This document shows, one piece after another, positions 1-10,582 of a stretch of DNA of 64,000 nt. The position numbers were made by a program, and so were the translations under genes. Within the stretch, counting starts at the first letter, position 1, and the number at the start of each line of letters is the position of its first letter. This DNA is from Isoperla grammatica. Lineage: Eukaryota; Arthropoda; Insecta; Plecoptera; Perlodidae. The notes under the pieces are model-generated. The model searched no databases and had not been told where the DNA came from. It worked only from the letters and a program-made list of their open reading frames with translations. The DNA is taken from NCBI GenBank assembly GCA_945910005.1, contig OX246747.1, positions 11,685,035-11,749,034 of the forward strand. The letters run 5' to 3'.

Positions 1-839
1 ATGTAATCCTTATTCACAACAGGGTATACGCCCCACAAGTGCAATACTGTACACTAAACTAGGAAAAAGCTCTGTTTGACTTGTTGATAAGCGAGCGCGT
101 CAATATCTACGAACTTTCTGGCGAAAAGTTTTCAATGCTAATACGAACAACAATTAACAACAATTCAAGAATGCGCATTGCAAAAATTGTTCTTATTTCC
201 ATGGCTATTATACTTTCCGACATTGTTGTATGCAGTGCAATGTGCGTTGCTAAGAATTTTCGTGGTCATGTTTTCAACACGGTCCGCCACCGTTACTAAC
301 AGTAATTGACAGCAATAGAAATGTAATTTCTGCCTCTTATACGTATCGGATCGCGTTTACATTAGTATATTCGTAACCGGACAAAAACTTACTATCAGAT
401 AGCCACCTCACATTTTGCCGTAAATGTGTTTCAAAAATATATTTTCGAGTAACTTTTGTGTAACTTTGCCAATATTTATCAGATCGCCATTACATTAACA
501 TATTCGTGACCGGAAAAATCTGTAGAAAAATCTGGCTATCACACATTTTGCCGCCATTTTGTTTCAGAAAAATATTTTGCAGTAACTATGGTGTAACTTT
601 GTAACTTTTCAAACGATTTTGCCTCAAAACTATACACCTTCAATCCACATCGAGGCTTGTGGAAGGTTCAAATTTCAAGTTGATCGGACTTTCTGTTCGA
701 CCGCTATCGACGGACATAAAAAAAAAAAAAAAAAAAACAGAACGAAGGGCCATAAGAGTCAAGTGGAAACGCTCGCTTCGCTCGCTTAAATAGACATAGT
801 CTTGTCATTGATTGACGTTACATAGCGAGTACATCCTAC
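1..839. other. No gene recognised; weak internal duplication and poly-A
   Basis: I see no coding segment with family resemblance. About 340-610 holds two imperfect ~130-bp units, each with an attcgta/gaccgga-type core, and a run of 18 A lies near 719-736. The small open frames here have no recognisable motif. Confidence 0.5.
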
Positions 840-1212
840 CCAGGGACTGCCACCATATCGTGGTGGGCAGGTTTGCGTGCTTTGTTGATCCCGACAGCTA
901 TGCCGGCGGAAGCGTATGCTTCTGGTAGGGCCACCCTAGCCGGACTGGTCGAGGAGAGGAAGTCAGACGAAGTGCAGTCCACACCCCAATCTCCTTTCCC
1001 CCCCACTGTCCCATTGAATATTTCTCCTCCTACTTGGCCCTGCCCTCCCTTGCTGGACTCCCGTATGACGACTCACGCGACGTACAATGGATCTGATTCG
1101 GATGTGGCTTTATTCTTCATTATCATCTTTCTCATCTTCATTATCACCCGCTCATCGTCTCGATTAGCCATCGTTGCATAAATATGAGACGTTAAGCCCC
1201 ATTTATCAATCA
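840..1212 (+). repeat. SINE-like repeat, long subfamily
   Basis: This is a copy of the dominant dispersed repeat of the window. It starts with ccagggactgccacc, runs through a conserved block containing ttgttgatcccgagagctatgcc, and ends with gagacgttaagcccc followed by a (ATCA)-like tail, so its 3' end is to the right. This copy carries an extra ~100-bp internal segment (catacgggagtcc/aatggatctgattcgg on the appropriate strand) shared with 43779-44157 and 50006-50378. Short open frames across it are repeat artefacts. Confidence 0.75.
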
Positions 1213-1466
1213 AGCGTGCTTTGTTGATCCCGAGAGCTATGCCGGCGGAAGCGTATGCTTCTGGTAGGGCCCACCTAGCCGGACTGGTCGAGGAGGAGAA
1301 GTCAGACGAAATGCAGTCCACACCCCAATCCCCTTTCCCCTTTCCTCACGCGCCCTCCTATTGGCCCCTTTCCTCCAAACAGCCCACTAAATAATCTTCA
1401 TATATCACCCACTCATTGTCTCGATTAGCGTCGTTGCAAAAATATGAGACGTTAAGCCCAAATAAT
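1213..1466 (+). repeat. SINE-like repeat, 5'-truncated
   Basis: This second copy of the same family is head-to-tail after the previous one and starts inside the element (gcgtgctttgttgatccc). It lacks the internal insertion and ends with gagacgttaagcccaaataatc. It borders the 57-bp array block exactly as the copies at 39350 (inverted) and 59250 do. Confidence 0.7.
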
Positions 1467-1562
1467 CTAATCGCGAGTACATGTCCGTCGTGTTTCAGGG
1501 ACGAATGTCTGCAAGACGTGTACGTCGCGTATAAGGAGGGTCACGCCAAGGAGCTCGCATGG

Positions 1563-2873
1563 GAGTTCTACGCGCACTACTGCGCCATGTTGGAGCGGAT
1601 AGCTGTGCTCAGCATGCAGGAGTTCTACGCGCACTACTGCGCCATGTTGGAGCGGATAGCTGTGCTCAGCATGCAGGAGTTCTACGCGCACTACTGCGCC
1701 ATGTTGGAGCGGATAGCTGTGCTCAGCATGCAGGAGTTCTACGCGCACTACTGCGCCATGTTGGAGCGGATAGCTGTGCTCAGCATGCAGGAGTTCTACG
1801 CGCACTACTGCGCCATGTTGGAGCGGATAGCTGTGCTCAGCATGCAGGAGTTCTACGCGCACTACTGCGCCATGTTGGAGCGGATAGCTGTGCTCAGCAT
1901 GCAGGAGTTCTACGCGCACTACTGCGCCATGTTGGAGCGGATAGCTGTGCTCAGCATGCAGGAGTTCTACGCGCACTTCTGCGCCGTGTTGGAGCGGATA
2001 GCTGTGCTCAGCATGCAGGAGTTCTACGCGCACTACTGCGCCATGTTGGAGCGGATAGCTGTGCTCAGCATGCAGGAGTTCTACGCGCACTACTGCGCCA
2101 TGTTGGAGCGGATAGCTGTGCTCAGCATGCAGGAGTTCTACGCGCACTACTGCGCCGTGTTGGAGCGGATAGCTGTGCTCAGCATGCAGGAGTTCTACGC
2201 GCACTACTGCGCCATGTTGGAGCGGATAGCTGTGCTTAGCATGCAGGAGTTCTACGCGCACTACTGCGCCATGTTGGAGCGGATAGCTGTGCTCAGCATG
2301 CAGGAGTTCTACGCGCACTACTGCACCATGTTGGAGCGGATAGCTGTGCTCAGCATGCAGGAGTTCTACGCGCACTACTGCGCCATGTTGGAGCGGATAG
2401 CTGTGCTCAGCATGCAGGAGTTCTACGCGCACTACTGCGCCATGTTGGAGCGGAAAACTGTTCTCAGCATGCAGGAGTTCTACGCGCACTACTGCGCCAT
2501 GTTGGAGCGGAAAACTGTTCTCAGCATGCAGGAGTTCTACGCGCACTACTGCGCCATGTTGGAGCGGATAGCTGTGCTCAGCATGCAGGAGTTCTACGTG
2601 CACTACTGCGCCATGTTGGAGCGGATAGCTGTGCTCAGCATGCAGGAGTTCTACGCGCACTACTGCGCCATGTTGGAGCGGAAAACTGTTCTCAGCATGC
2701 AGGAGTTCTACGCGCACTACTGCGCCATGTTGGAGCGGATAGCTGTGCTCAGCATGCAGGAGTTCTACGCGCACTACTGCGCCATGTTGGAGCGGATAGC
2801 TGTGCTCAGCATGCAGGAGTTCTACGCGCACTACTGCGCCATGTTGGAGCGGATAGCTGTGCTCAGCATGCAG
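1563..2873 (+). repeat. 57-bp minisatellite array, exactly 23 units
   Basis: Each unit starts gagttctacgcgcactac and ends ctcagcatgcag; the 1311 bp equal 23 x 57. Variation is point substitution (ccatg/ccgtg, atagctg/aaaactg, tgtgctc/tgttctc), with no indels. The length divides by 3 and the monomer has no stop in at least two + frames and one - frame, so long ORFs of 226-518 aa appear on both strands. The substitutions do not look restricted to synonymous sites in any one frame, so I treat this as a non-coding minisatellite. Confidence 0.9.
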
Positions 2874-3220
2874 GAGCATATTTTAACCAAAAACGACAAA
2901 AAACTCAATTTATGCGATCGAGAGCTTTATCATATTCATACCGATCCAGCGGACCGATCAGATGGTACGTAACACCGAAAACTCACCCGCCTGGCTCCGT
3001 CTGAACGCGGCCTCCTTGGCTCACAGCTGGACGCTGGCCTTGAGATGCAGCAGCCAGGGTGCCTGAAGCTCGGGGAGCGGAGCATCGCGCTCAGTGTGAG
3101 GGGCGTGGCCACGCGGCATATCTCCCGGCAGGTGCTCGGCTCCTGTTGGGGGCGGCAAGTTGGTCCGCTGACGTAATTTCATTTATTTATTTTAATTAAA
3201 ATATATGTAATTGATTTTGA
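2874..3220 (+). other. Spacer of the duplicated block
   Basis: No gene is recognised. The stretch (gagcatattttaacc through ctgacgtaattt) is repeated nearly identically at 60035-60381, after the shorter array there. It shows that 840-3518 is the left part of a larger duplicated block. Confidence 0.75.
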
Positions 3221-3518
3221 TTATTTGGGCTTAACGTCTCATATTTTTGCAACGAGGCTAATCGAGACAATGAGTGGGTGATATATGAAGATGAACTAGG
3301 GGGGTGTTTGGAGGAAAGGGTCAAGTAGGAGGGCGGGAAGATAAGGGAAGGGAGGAAACGGGAGTGCGGAGGATGTGGACTGCATTTCGTCTGACTTCTC
3401 CTCTTCGACCTGTCCGGCTAGGGTGGCCCTACCAGAAGCATACGCTTCCGCCGGCATAGCTCTCGGGATCAGCAAAGCACGCAAACCTGCCCACCACGAT
3501 ATAAAGTAGCAGTCCCTG
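3221..3518 (-). repeat. SINE-like repeat split by the 33-kb transposon
   Basis: This inverted copy begins ttatttgggcttaacgtctc and runs to gcagtccctg at 3518, where it is cut by the CACTG terminus of the large element. The missing end (tgggcagg) resumes at 36821. The uninterrupted paralogue at 60382-60690 reads gcagtccctgggcagg across the junction. Confidence 0.9.
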
Positions 3519-3531
3519 CACTGTAAGAAAA
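3519..3531 (+). repeat. Left terminal inverted repeat of giant transposon
   Basis: CACTGTAAGAAAA is the exact reverse complement of 36808-36820. Similarity then fades, but both ends carry an ACGGTACTG word within ~40 bp. Confidence 0.9.
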
Positions 3532-3696
3532 AACTGTAAAATAACGGTACTGCAGACTCGTAATTCTACAGGTACAGTACCATAATTCCATACATGCGGT
3601 ACATGTTCCGTTAAATTATATTGATTGTGCCGTCTGTACATACTTACGGTAGTAGTTCCGTCAAATGACGGCTACTGTACCGTGTTTCTACGGGTA

Positions 3697-5108
3697 CATG
3701 TACCTCCATTTAACGGCGCGTTCCCTGGTTTGCATAATGAGGGAAGGTTCCTGTATTATACGGCCCATGCTGTATCTTAACAGTACGCTAGTCCGTAATT
3801 ATACGGGTCCATGTACCTTCATTAAACGGCGCGTTCCCTGGTTTGCATTATAAGGGAAGGTTCCTAGTTTTATACGGCCCATGCTGTATCTTAACAGTAC
3901 GCTAGTCCGTAATTATACGGGTTCATGTACCTTCATTAAACGGCGCGTTCCATTGTTTGCATTATAAGGGAAGGTTCCTGTATTATACGGCCCATGCTGT
4001 ATCTTAACAGTACACTAGTCCGTAATTATACGGGTCCATGTACCTTCATTAAACGGCGCGTTCCATTGTTTGCATTATAAGGGAAGGTTCCTGTATTATA
4101 CGGCCCATGCTGTATCTTAACAGTACACTAGTCCGTCATTATACGGGTCCATGTACCTGCATTAAACGGCGCGTTCCCTGGATTGCATTATAAGGGAAGG
4201 TTCCTGTATTATACGGCCCATGCTGTATCTTAACAGTACACTAGTCCGTAATTATACGGGTCCATGTACCTGCATTAAACGGCGCGTTCCCTGGTTTGCA
4301 TTATAAGGGAAGGTTCCTGTATTATACGGCCCATGCTGTATATTAACAGTACACTAGTCCGTCATTATACGGGTCCATGTACCTTCATTAAACGGCGCGT
4401 TCCCTGGATTGCATTATAAGGGAAGATTCCTGTATTATACGGCCCATGCTGTATCTTAACAGTACACTAGTCCGTCATTATACGGGTCCATGTACCTGCA
4501 TTAAACGGCGCGTTCCCTGGATTGCATTATAAGGGAAGGTTCCTGTATTATACGGCCCATGCTGTATCTTAACAGTACGCTAGTCCGTAATTATACGGGT
4601 CCATGTACCTGCATTAAACGGCGCGTTCCCTGGATTGCATTATAAGGGAAGGTTCCTGTATTATACGGCCCATGCTGTATCTTAACAGTACACTAGTCCG
4701 TCATTATACGGGTCCATGTACCTTCATTAAACGGTGCGTTCCATTGTTTGCATTATAAGGGAAGGTTCCTGTATTATACGGCCCATGCTGTATCTTAACA
4801 GTACACTAGTCCGTAATTATACGGGTCCATGTACCTTCATTAAACGGCGCGTTCCCTGGTTTGCATTATAAGAAAAGGTTCCTGTATTATACGGCCCATG
4901 CTGTATCTTAACAGTACACTAGTCCGTCATTATACGGGTCCATGTACCTTCATTAAACGGCGCGTTCCCTGGTTTGCATTATAAGGGAAGGTTCCTGTAT
5001 TATACGGCCCATGCTGTATCTTAACAGTACACTAGTCCGTAATTATACGGGTCCATGTACCTGCATTAAACGGTGCGTTCCCTGGTTTGCATTATAAGAA
5101 AAGGTTCC
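3697..5108 (+). repeat. Left subterminal array, 113-bp unit, ~12.5 copies
   Basis: The word catgtacc recurs at 3697, 3810, 3924, 4037 and then every 113 bp to 5054 (13 occurrences). Units contain acagtac, ctagtccgta and a gggtccatgtacc core. The right-hand array has a different monomer but the related words ggtacatggttcc and ggtactgtaaaa. By analogy with CACTA elements these are candidate binding sites for the transposase or companion protein. Confidence 0.85.
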
Positions 5109-6108
5109 TTAAGTTGCTTAAATTAAATAAGTTAGTATGGAATAGAGAATTAGGGACTTATGGTGTGAAAGAATACAACACAGAAAATACATTCAACTTC
5201 TAATGCAAAATATATATATTACACAATGGAAAAGAGTACAAAATAAACTTGAACAAAAAAGTACAGAAAATACATTTAACTTAACACACCAAAATTGGCA
5301 GAGAAGGCTATTCTTGGTTGAATGCCCCATTCCATCAAAGGGCTTCTGTATTCCCGTAGATTTAGCGACAAATCCGCAGTTGGCAACGCTACTTACTAGT
5401 AGTGCACCTAGCGGGAGATTGACTTCACTAACCGGAATACGCTAAAATCGTCGTTTTGAAAAATATCAGGGTAGGTTTGTATAATGTTAGATGGAGATGG
5501 TGAATAAACAAGTTGAAGTCAGACTTTTTCATAATCTAATTTCTCCAGAACGCATGGAACTAGAACATTCCGGGTACACAAAAAAGAAATATAATTTTAA
5601 TAAGATTAGGGACTGAGAATTACATGTTCGTACCTATTTAAGAAATGGGTTAAAAGTATGTCTTTACTTACGACTACTTGGTGCGCCAATCGCGAAGCTT
5701 CTTCGTTTTTCTCATCTACCAATCCGGACGGACTAAGCGACCAATTGACCAATCATAATCGGTCTTGACCCGGTTACTTTCAAATCGTCGTTTTAACATT
5801 CACATAATTGTTACAACAGCTAGTATGTTATTGGCCCCTCAAAATAGACTAGATGCATTCTGGTGGCAAGAAAATAAACTACTATAAGGATAAGTTTATC
5901 TGTCAATTGTTCATTGTTGCTTTATTGTTAAATCATCAATGGCGTAGATAAGTGTGTTGCTTAGCAGCGCTATCTATGTGCTAGTTTGAGTCTCCAATAG
6001 ATTTTTTATTGTGTTTTTATAAAGTTTTAAGACATAACTGGTGGTAAAGTAATAAAATGAGCGAAGTGAAGCGGAGTGAATCTTTCCATTCAACTCTATC
6101 GGCTCTAT
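5109..6108. other. Non-coding left interior of giant transposon
   Basis: No coding segment is recognised. An 80-aa open frame at 5203-5445 has no familiar motif. The position, between the subterminal array and the transposase gene, would suit a promoter and 5' leader, but I cannot define one. Confidence 0.4.
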
Positions 6109-6255
6109 GGTTGGAATTCATAGTCGGCCCCTACACCTAGGGGCACCCATTGTTGCTATGGATTTGTTTTGTTTATGGGAAATAACATGCAAACAATTGT
6201 TACCTTGGTAACAATGGGCGCCCCTAGGTGTAGGGGCCGACTATGAATTCCAACC
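6109..6255. mobile_element. 147-bp foldback MITE, copy 1
   Basis: Arms of ~45 bp read inward as ggttggaattcatagtcgg and its complement, with the palindromic cctaggtg word. A near-identical 147-bp copy lies at 54581-54727, outside the giant transposon, with only a few substitutions. The target duplication is unclear: tat flanks both sides here, but the other copy does not show it. Confidence 0.8.
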
Positions 6256-6288
6256 TATGTCTGTGTGTGTGTGTTTGTGTACACAATT

Positions 6289-6790
6289 TTGTTCGTCACG
6301 CACAGGTCAAACGGCTTGACGGATTTGGCTGAAATTTTAAGTCAACACTCTCGACCACCAAACTAGATGCTCTTAATATAACCAGCAAACTCCGTCCAGA
6401 TGCCATTCTACAAAAAATGTATTAGTGGAAAATATCGAATTTTAAACAATTCGTCGCGCACAGGTCAAACGACTTGACGGATGTAGCTGAAATTTTAAGT
6501 CAACACTATGACCACTTAAACAAATGCTCTTTATATAACCAGCTAACTCCGTAAAGATACCAACCTACAAAAAAATGTATTAGTGGAAAAAATAGAGTTT
6601 TACTTTTGTTCGTCGCGCACAGGTCAAACGACTCTACGGATTTGGCTGAAATTTTAATTCAGCACTCTTGACAACTAAACTAGATGATGTTAATATAATA
6701 AGCAAAATACGTCAAGATTCCAACCTACAAAAAATTAATTAGGGCCTAGAGAAAAATATCGAGTTTTAAAAACGATAGTTCTAAATTCTT
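6289..6790 (+). repeat. ~159-bp tandem repeat, three degenerate copies
   Basis: Units start at ttcgtc(a/g)cgcacaggtcaaacg near 6292, 6450 and 6609, continue with gacggatttggctgaaatttta and end with a tacaaaaaa-atgtattagtgg segment. A fourth, isolated unit lies at about 39697-39835, outside the transposon. A (TG)n tract precedes the first unit. Confidence 0.7.
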
Positions 6791-8809
6791 CCCTGGGCAC
6801 AGAGGGGTTAGATAATATAAGCAAAAACTAAGAGGTAATAATTTGTAACAACTAAGTTGCAATGTGTTTTTCTAAGTGGTAATGTATGAACTAAGATATT
6901 ATATTGTAATGATTATAATAATTTAATGCGTGTATCCCACTCAATTGTGAGAAAACATGCTGTATTGGCACGGTAATGGGCTAGTATAGGCGATTGGTTA
7001 TCCTCGGTACGTGCCCGGCATTGGCCCGTATATACCGCCCGGTACGGTATATTCACAGGCCCGGCACTGGCGGAGCACTGTTGGATATTTTTACAATTGC
7101 TGTTGACAGCAGTGCCGGGCCAGTACACGCCCAGTACGACACATTTGTTTACGCCCGACACCCGGCATTCGCCCTTAACGAGCAGTGCGTGCCCAGAGCC
7201 TGCCCTGAACCGCTTGGTTTGCTGGGTTTCCCTTCTGCCCCCCCCCCCCCCCCAGGCATCACTAATAAACCGATAATTATTCGTAATCGTAGTCCACCCG
7301 CAATGTAAATGTCAGGTGAATGAACCGGTTGCGGAGCGGGAAAAGGTTGGTACTACTAATCTTAATTTTTCCGTTTTTTTTTTAGTTACAATTTACAACC
7401 AGCAGGTCAAAAGTGCCTTTTAATATAATTATAACTATAATAAGTTCGAACAATGCGCGCATCCTTGAACACGCGTGGCCTATAATTGTGCGATCTGCTA
7501 ATGGGATGGGCCTAGTATAGCTGACTGTGAGTGAGAAAAGAAGAAGGTTCTGATATGTATATTTACACCAAAAAGAAATGCTATAATAATTATCAAATGA
7601 AATAAATCAATTATGTATTTATTTATTTATTACAAATTTTAAATAACATTATGTTGAAACAAAAATAGCATTATTGTAGCATTAACAAAGGATGAATTAG
7701 CCCTTTTAGCACTCGAGGCACTCATGTTGTCGAACTAAACTCAAAATAAATAAAAAAAAAATCAACACCACTTGACTGTAGCGTGTCGGCTGCCGCCCTG
7801 CTATAATAGTGCCTGTGCGTATCACGTTACAGCAGAGCGCCTGTGGACTCGCCGCTACACCATTAGTAGTTCTCATATTTCGAAAAAAATAGAACCAGTG
7901 TGAAAAGTCGGAACTGGTTTTGGCCTGCTTCGCCAACTTACTAAACAATTAGTGACAATTAATTACAACAATTGTTAATTGTTGTTGTTAGTCGTGAACA
8001 CGCGAATCAGACATTTCGAATTAGCCGCTACACACACACATACCATGGTTTGTCTATTTATTATTTAATTTTTTTTTTTTGAAGTGATGAAAGTCTTAGT
8101 CATATGAAGCATACCCATTAAGATTTAAAATTCATATTATTTTATAATTGTGTTTTGCAATGTTTATTATTATTTATTTCATTAGACGTAAAAATGTTGG
8201 CCTAGGATGCTGTAAAGATGCTGTCCAATGATGCTGTGGAGTCTCTCAGCTGAAGATGGACGGAAGTTTCTTTGGCTTCCGCAAGTTTTAGCCGTAGGGC
8301 TTTGAAAGCTTAATACAATACAGCCTACATGAAGCGTACACTATATTATGATTGAAAATTCATATTATTTTTTTATTTGTGTTTTGAAACGTTTATTGTT
8401 ATTAACATTATTATTTATTGGATTGTGGCCTGTGAGTGTTGGCGGGAGATGCGAGAGTTTCAAGGACCATTGGGTTTGAGCCTTTGAGATTACTATCTCT
8501 TCTACTGCGTCCTCTAGCTTGGAAGGTTCTACTTTTGTATAGGCCAAGCCCATTTCTTCATTTATCACCCTAGGGCCTAGGCTTCCTAGCCCCTAGGTAG
8601 CACAAGTGGCACAAGTGTTGGTTTGCAGCTCGGAAAGAATTGTGAAGAACTGCCTCCTAGGAATTGCTAGGCCTGCCGCCGCGATCAAGGTAAGCTACAA
8701 TGCTATATTATGTACTTTTTTTATGCTAGGCCCTGGCCCTAGGCTAGGCCATTAAACTCAATGGCTAGGGGGCCTAGGCCCTAGGCTAGGCCTAGGCCTA
8801 GGCCTAGAC
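6791..8809. other. Non-coding stretch with AT-rich and taggcctagg segments
   Basis: No gene is recognised. 7000-7160 contains short inverted GC-rich words (ggcccggcactg / cagtgccgggcc) around a possible hairpin, and a C15 run lies near 7240. A loose duplication links ~8105-8200 and ~8335-8420 (ttcatattatttt...gtgttttg). The taggcctagg motif becomes dense near 8690-8810. Confidence 0.4.
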
Positions 8810-9277
8810 TAGGGATGTCAAATACCCAGAAAGAGTTGTACCCGGGTACCCTCACACCGTACCCGGACTAGGCCTAACCGGGTAGGCCTAGGCCTAGTAA
8901 ATAATACTAAATTCGTGTTTTATCGTCATGAGTGTAAATGATTCGCAAAGTTGTGGAAAGAGACATTATATTGTGAAACGGTGTCAGGTTGCATTGTCTT
9001 CGATGCAAAACGATGCGGAAGTATTCAACAAAACTTCAAAGCTTGCGTCTCCGCTTTGACGCGGCCGACACCGCCTAGCCTAGGCCTAGGCGGTGTCGGC
9101 CGCTTCAAAGCAAAGCGCGGCTCGTACGCACGTACAAAGACACCAGTAGGGAAATATAGCAACGTTGAATTGATTTCGTTTTGAACAGAAGAAGGGAACG
9201 GGTAGTAACGGGTATTGAAAAGTTGGAACTGTACCCGTGTGTACCGCGCGGGTAACGGGTACCCGTTGACATCCCTA
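8810..9277. mobile_element. hAT-type MITE, 468 bp, with 8-bp TSD
   Basis: The ends are TAGGGATGTCAA and TTGACATCCCTA. The flanking duplication gcctagac occurs exactly at 8802-8809 and 9278-9285. The interior has mirrored words (acccgggtaccc near the left end, gggtaacgggtaccc near the right) and no transposase, so it is non-autonomous. An 8-bp duplication with a TAGGG start is typical of hAT. Confidence 0.9.
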
Positions 9278-9420
9278 GCCTAGACCTTGGCTTAGGCCAG
9301 CCCTAATGCCTGTGCTAGCCTAGGCCTAGCCTAGCCTAGGCATAGCCAAGCTGGGGCCAAGGCTACTAATTTAGGCTTGCCCTAGGCCTAGGCCTAGGCC
9401 TAGCCTAGGCCTACTTCAGA

Positions 9421-9444
9421 ACCCTAGGCCTACTACTACTACTA

Positions 9445-9522
<78 letters not shown>

Positions 9523-9895
9523 AACTTACTATTACTACCACTATTACTACCACTACCACTATTACTACCACTACCACTACTAGTACTAGTACTACTACTA
9601 CTAGTACTACTACTACTAGTACTACTAGTACTACTACTACTAGTACTAATAGTACTAGTACTACTAGTACTAGTTATACTAGTAGTACTAGTACTACTAG
9701 TAGTAGTTATACTACTACTACTACTAGTACTACTAGTATTACTAGTATAACTAGTACTAGTAGTACTACTAGTACTACTAGTACTAGTAGTACTAGTATA
9801 ACTTGTTATACTACTAGTACTACTAGTATAACTAGTAAATAAATAGTATAACTAGTAAATAGTACTAGTACTACTAGTACTACTAGTACTACAAA
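9421..9895. repeat. (CTA)n microsatellite with tactagta palindromes
   Basis: Pure ctactacta at the left grades into ~350 bp of mixed cta/gta units forming many actagt palindromes. It lies ~700 bp upstream of the transposase start codon. Confidence 0.9.
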
Positions 9896-10582
9896 TACAG
9901 GCAACATACTTTTCCCATTTCAAAATGTCACAGTTCGATTTTTAAAAACGTTACAAAGTTTGACATGCTGCCTTTCCCGGACTTTTATCATTGCTTATAC
10001 ATGCTTATACATGCACTAGCCGTTACAGATCAGGCTTCCAAGTACACGTTTTAAACCAAATTTGAGGGTTTCAACTTTCAATGGCCTTCAAGCCGGGCCA
10101 GCGCTGACACGTTTTGCGTAAGTCGAATGACAAATTCCGCTAAATGAGGCTTGGTTCGGCCCACTGTGCAGGTTTCGTTTCGTTTTTGACGTCGACCCAG
10201 TAGGCCTACGGGTTCAGTCATTGTTTAATAACATTGTTTAAATGAAATCCAGCCCCATTTGTATAATAGGTGTATTTATATTAAATGCAATGTTATTTAT
10301 AAACATTAGCCTACGCACAATATATATAATATAGATAGGTAGTATTATAAAGAATTTTTTTTTTTTTATCATATGCCCACATTTGGCTTAATCAGGCCAT
10401 CATGTAAGATCTGGTCAACCAGTAGAGACAGGCCTCCTTTTCTTCTCTCTTCATGCCGTTAGGCAATGCGTCACGTTCTGTTTTAAGTTTACTACATCTG
10501 AAGAGGTAATTTATTTAAATTTTCCTACGTCACGAAATAATTAATTGTGAGATTCACTCTTCGCTTCTTGCAGAAGCTGAAC
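9896..10582 (+). other. Upstream region and 5' leader of transposase gene
   Basis: No coding sequence is recognised. A polypyrimidine tract ending ttcttgcag at 10573 looks like a splice acceptor 9 bp before the ATG, so a 5' non-coding exon probably lies upstream. A candidate donor (aggtaat) lies near 10505, but no promoter can be fixed. Confidence 0.4.

Noticed and set aside
1563..2873. CRISPR array
   Set aside because: Units are contiguous identical repeats without unique spacers, in eukaryotic DNA.
1416..2972. 518-aa and overlapping 470-aa/226-aa ORFs as genes
   Set aside because: They are frames through the 57-bp array, open on both strands because the period is a multiple of 3.
10547..10582. 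Start of the transposase at 10547
   Set aside because: The codon there is GTG and the stretch crosses a probable splice acceptor; ATG at 10583 is preferred.
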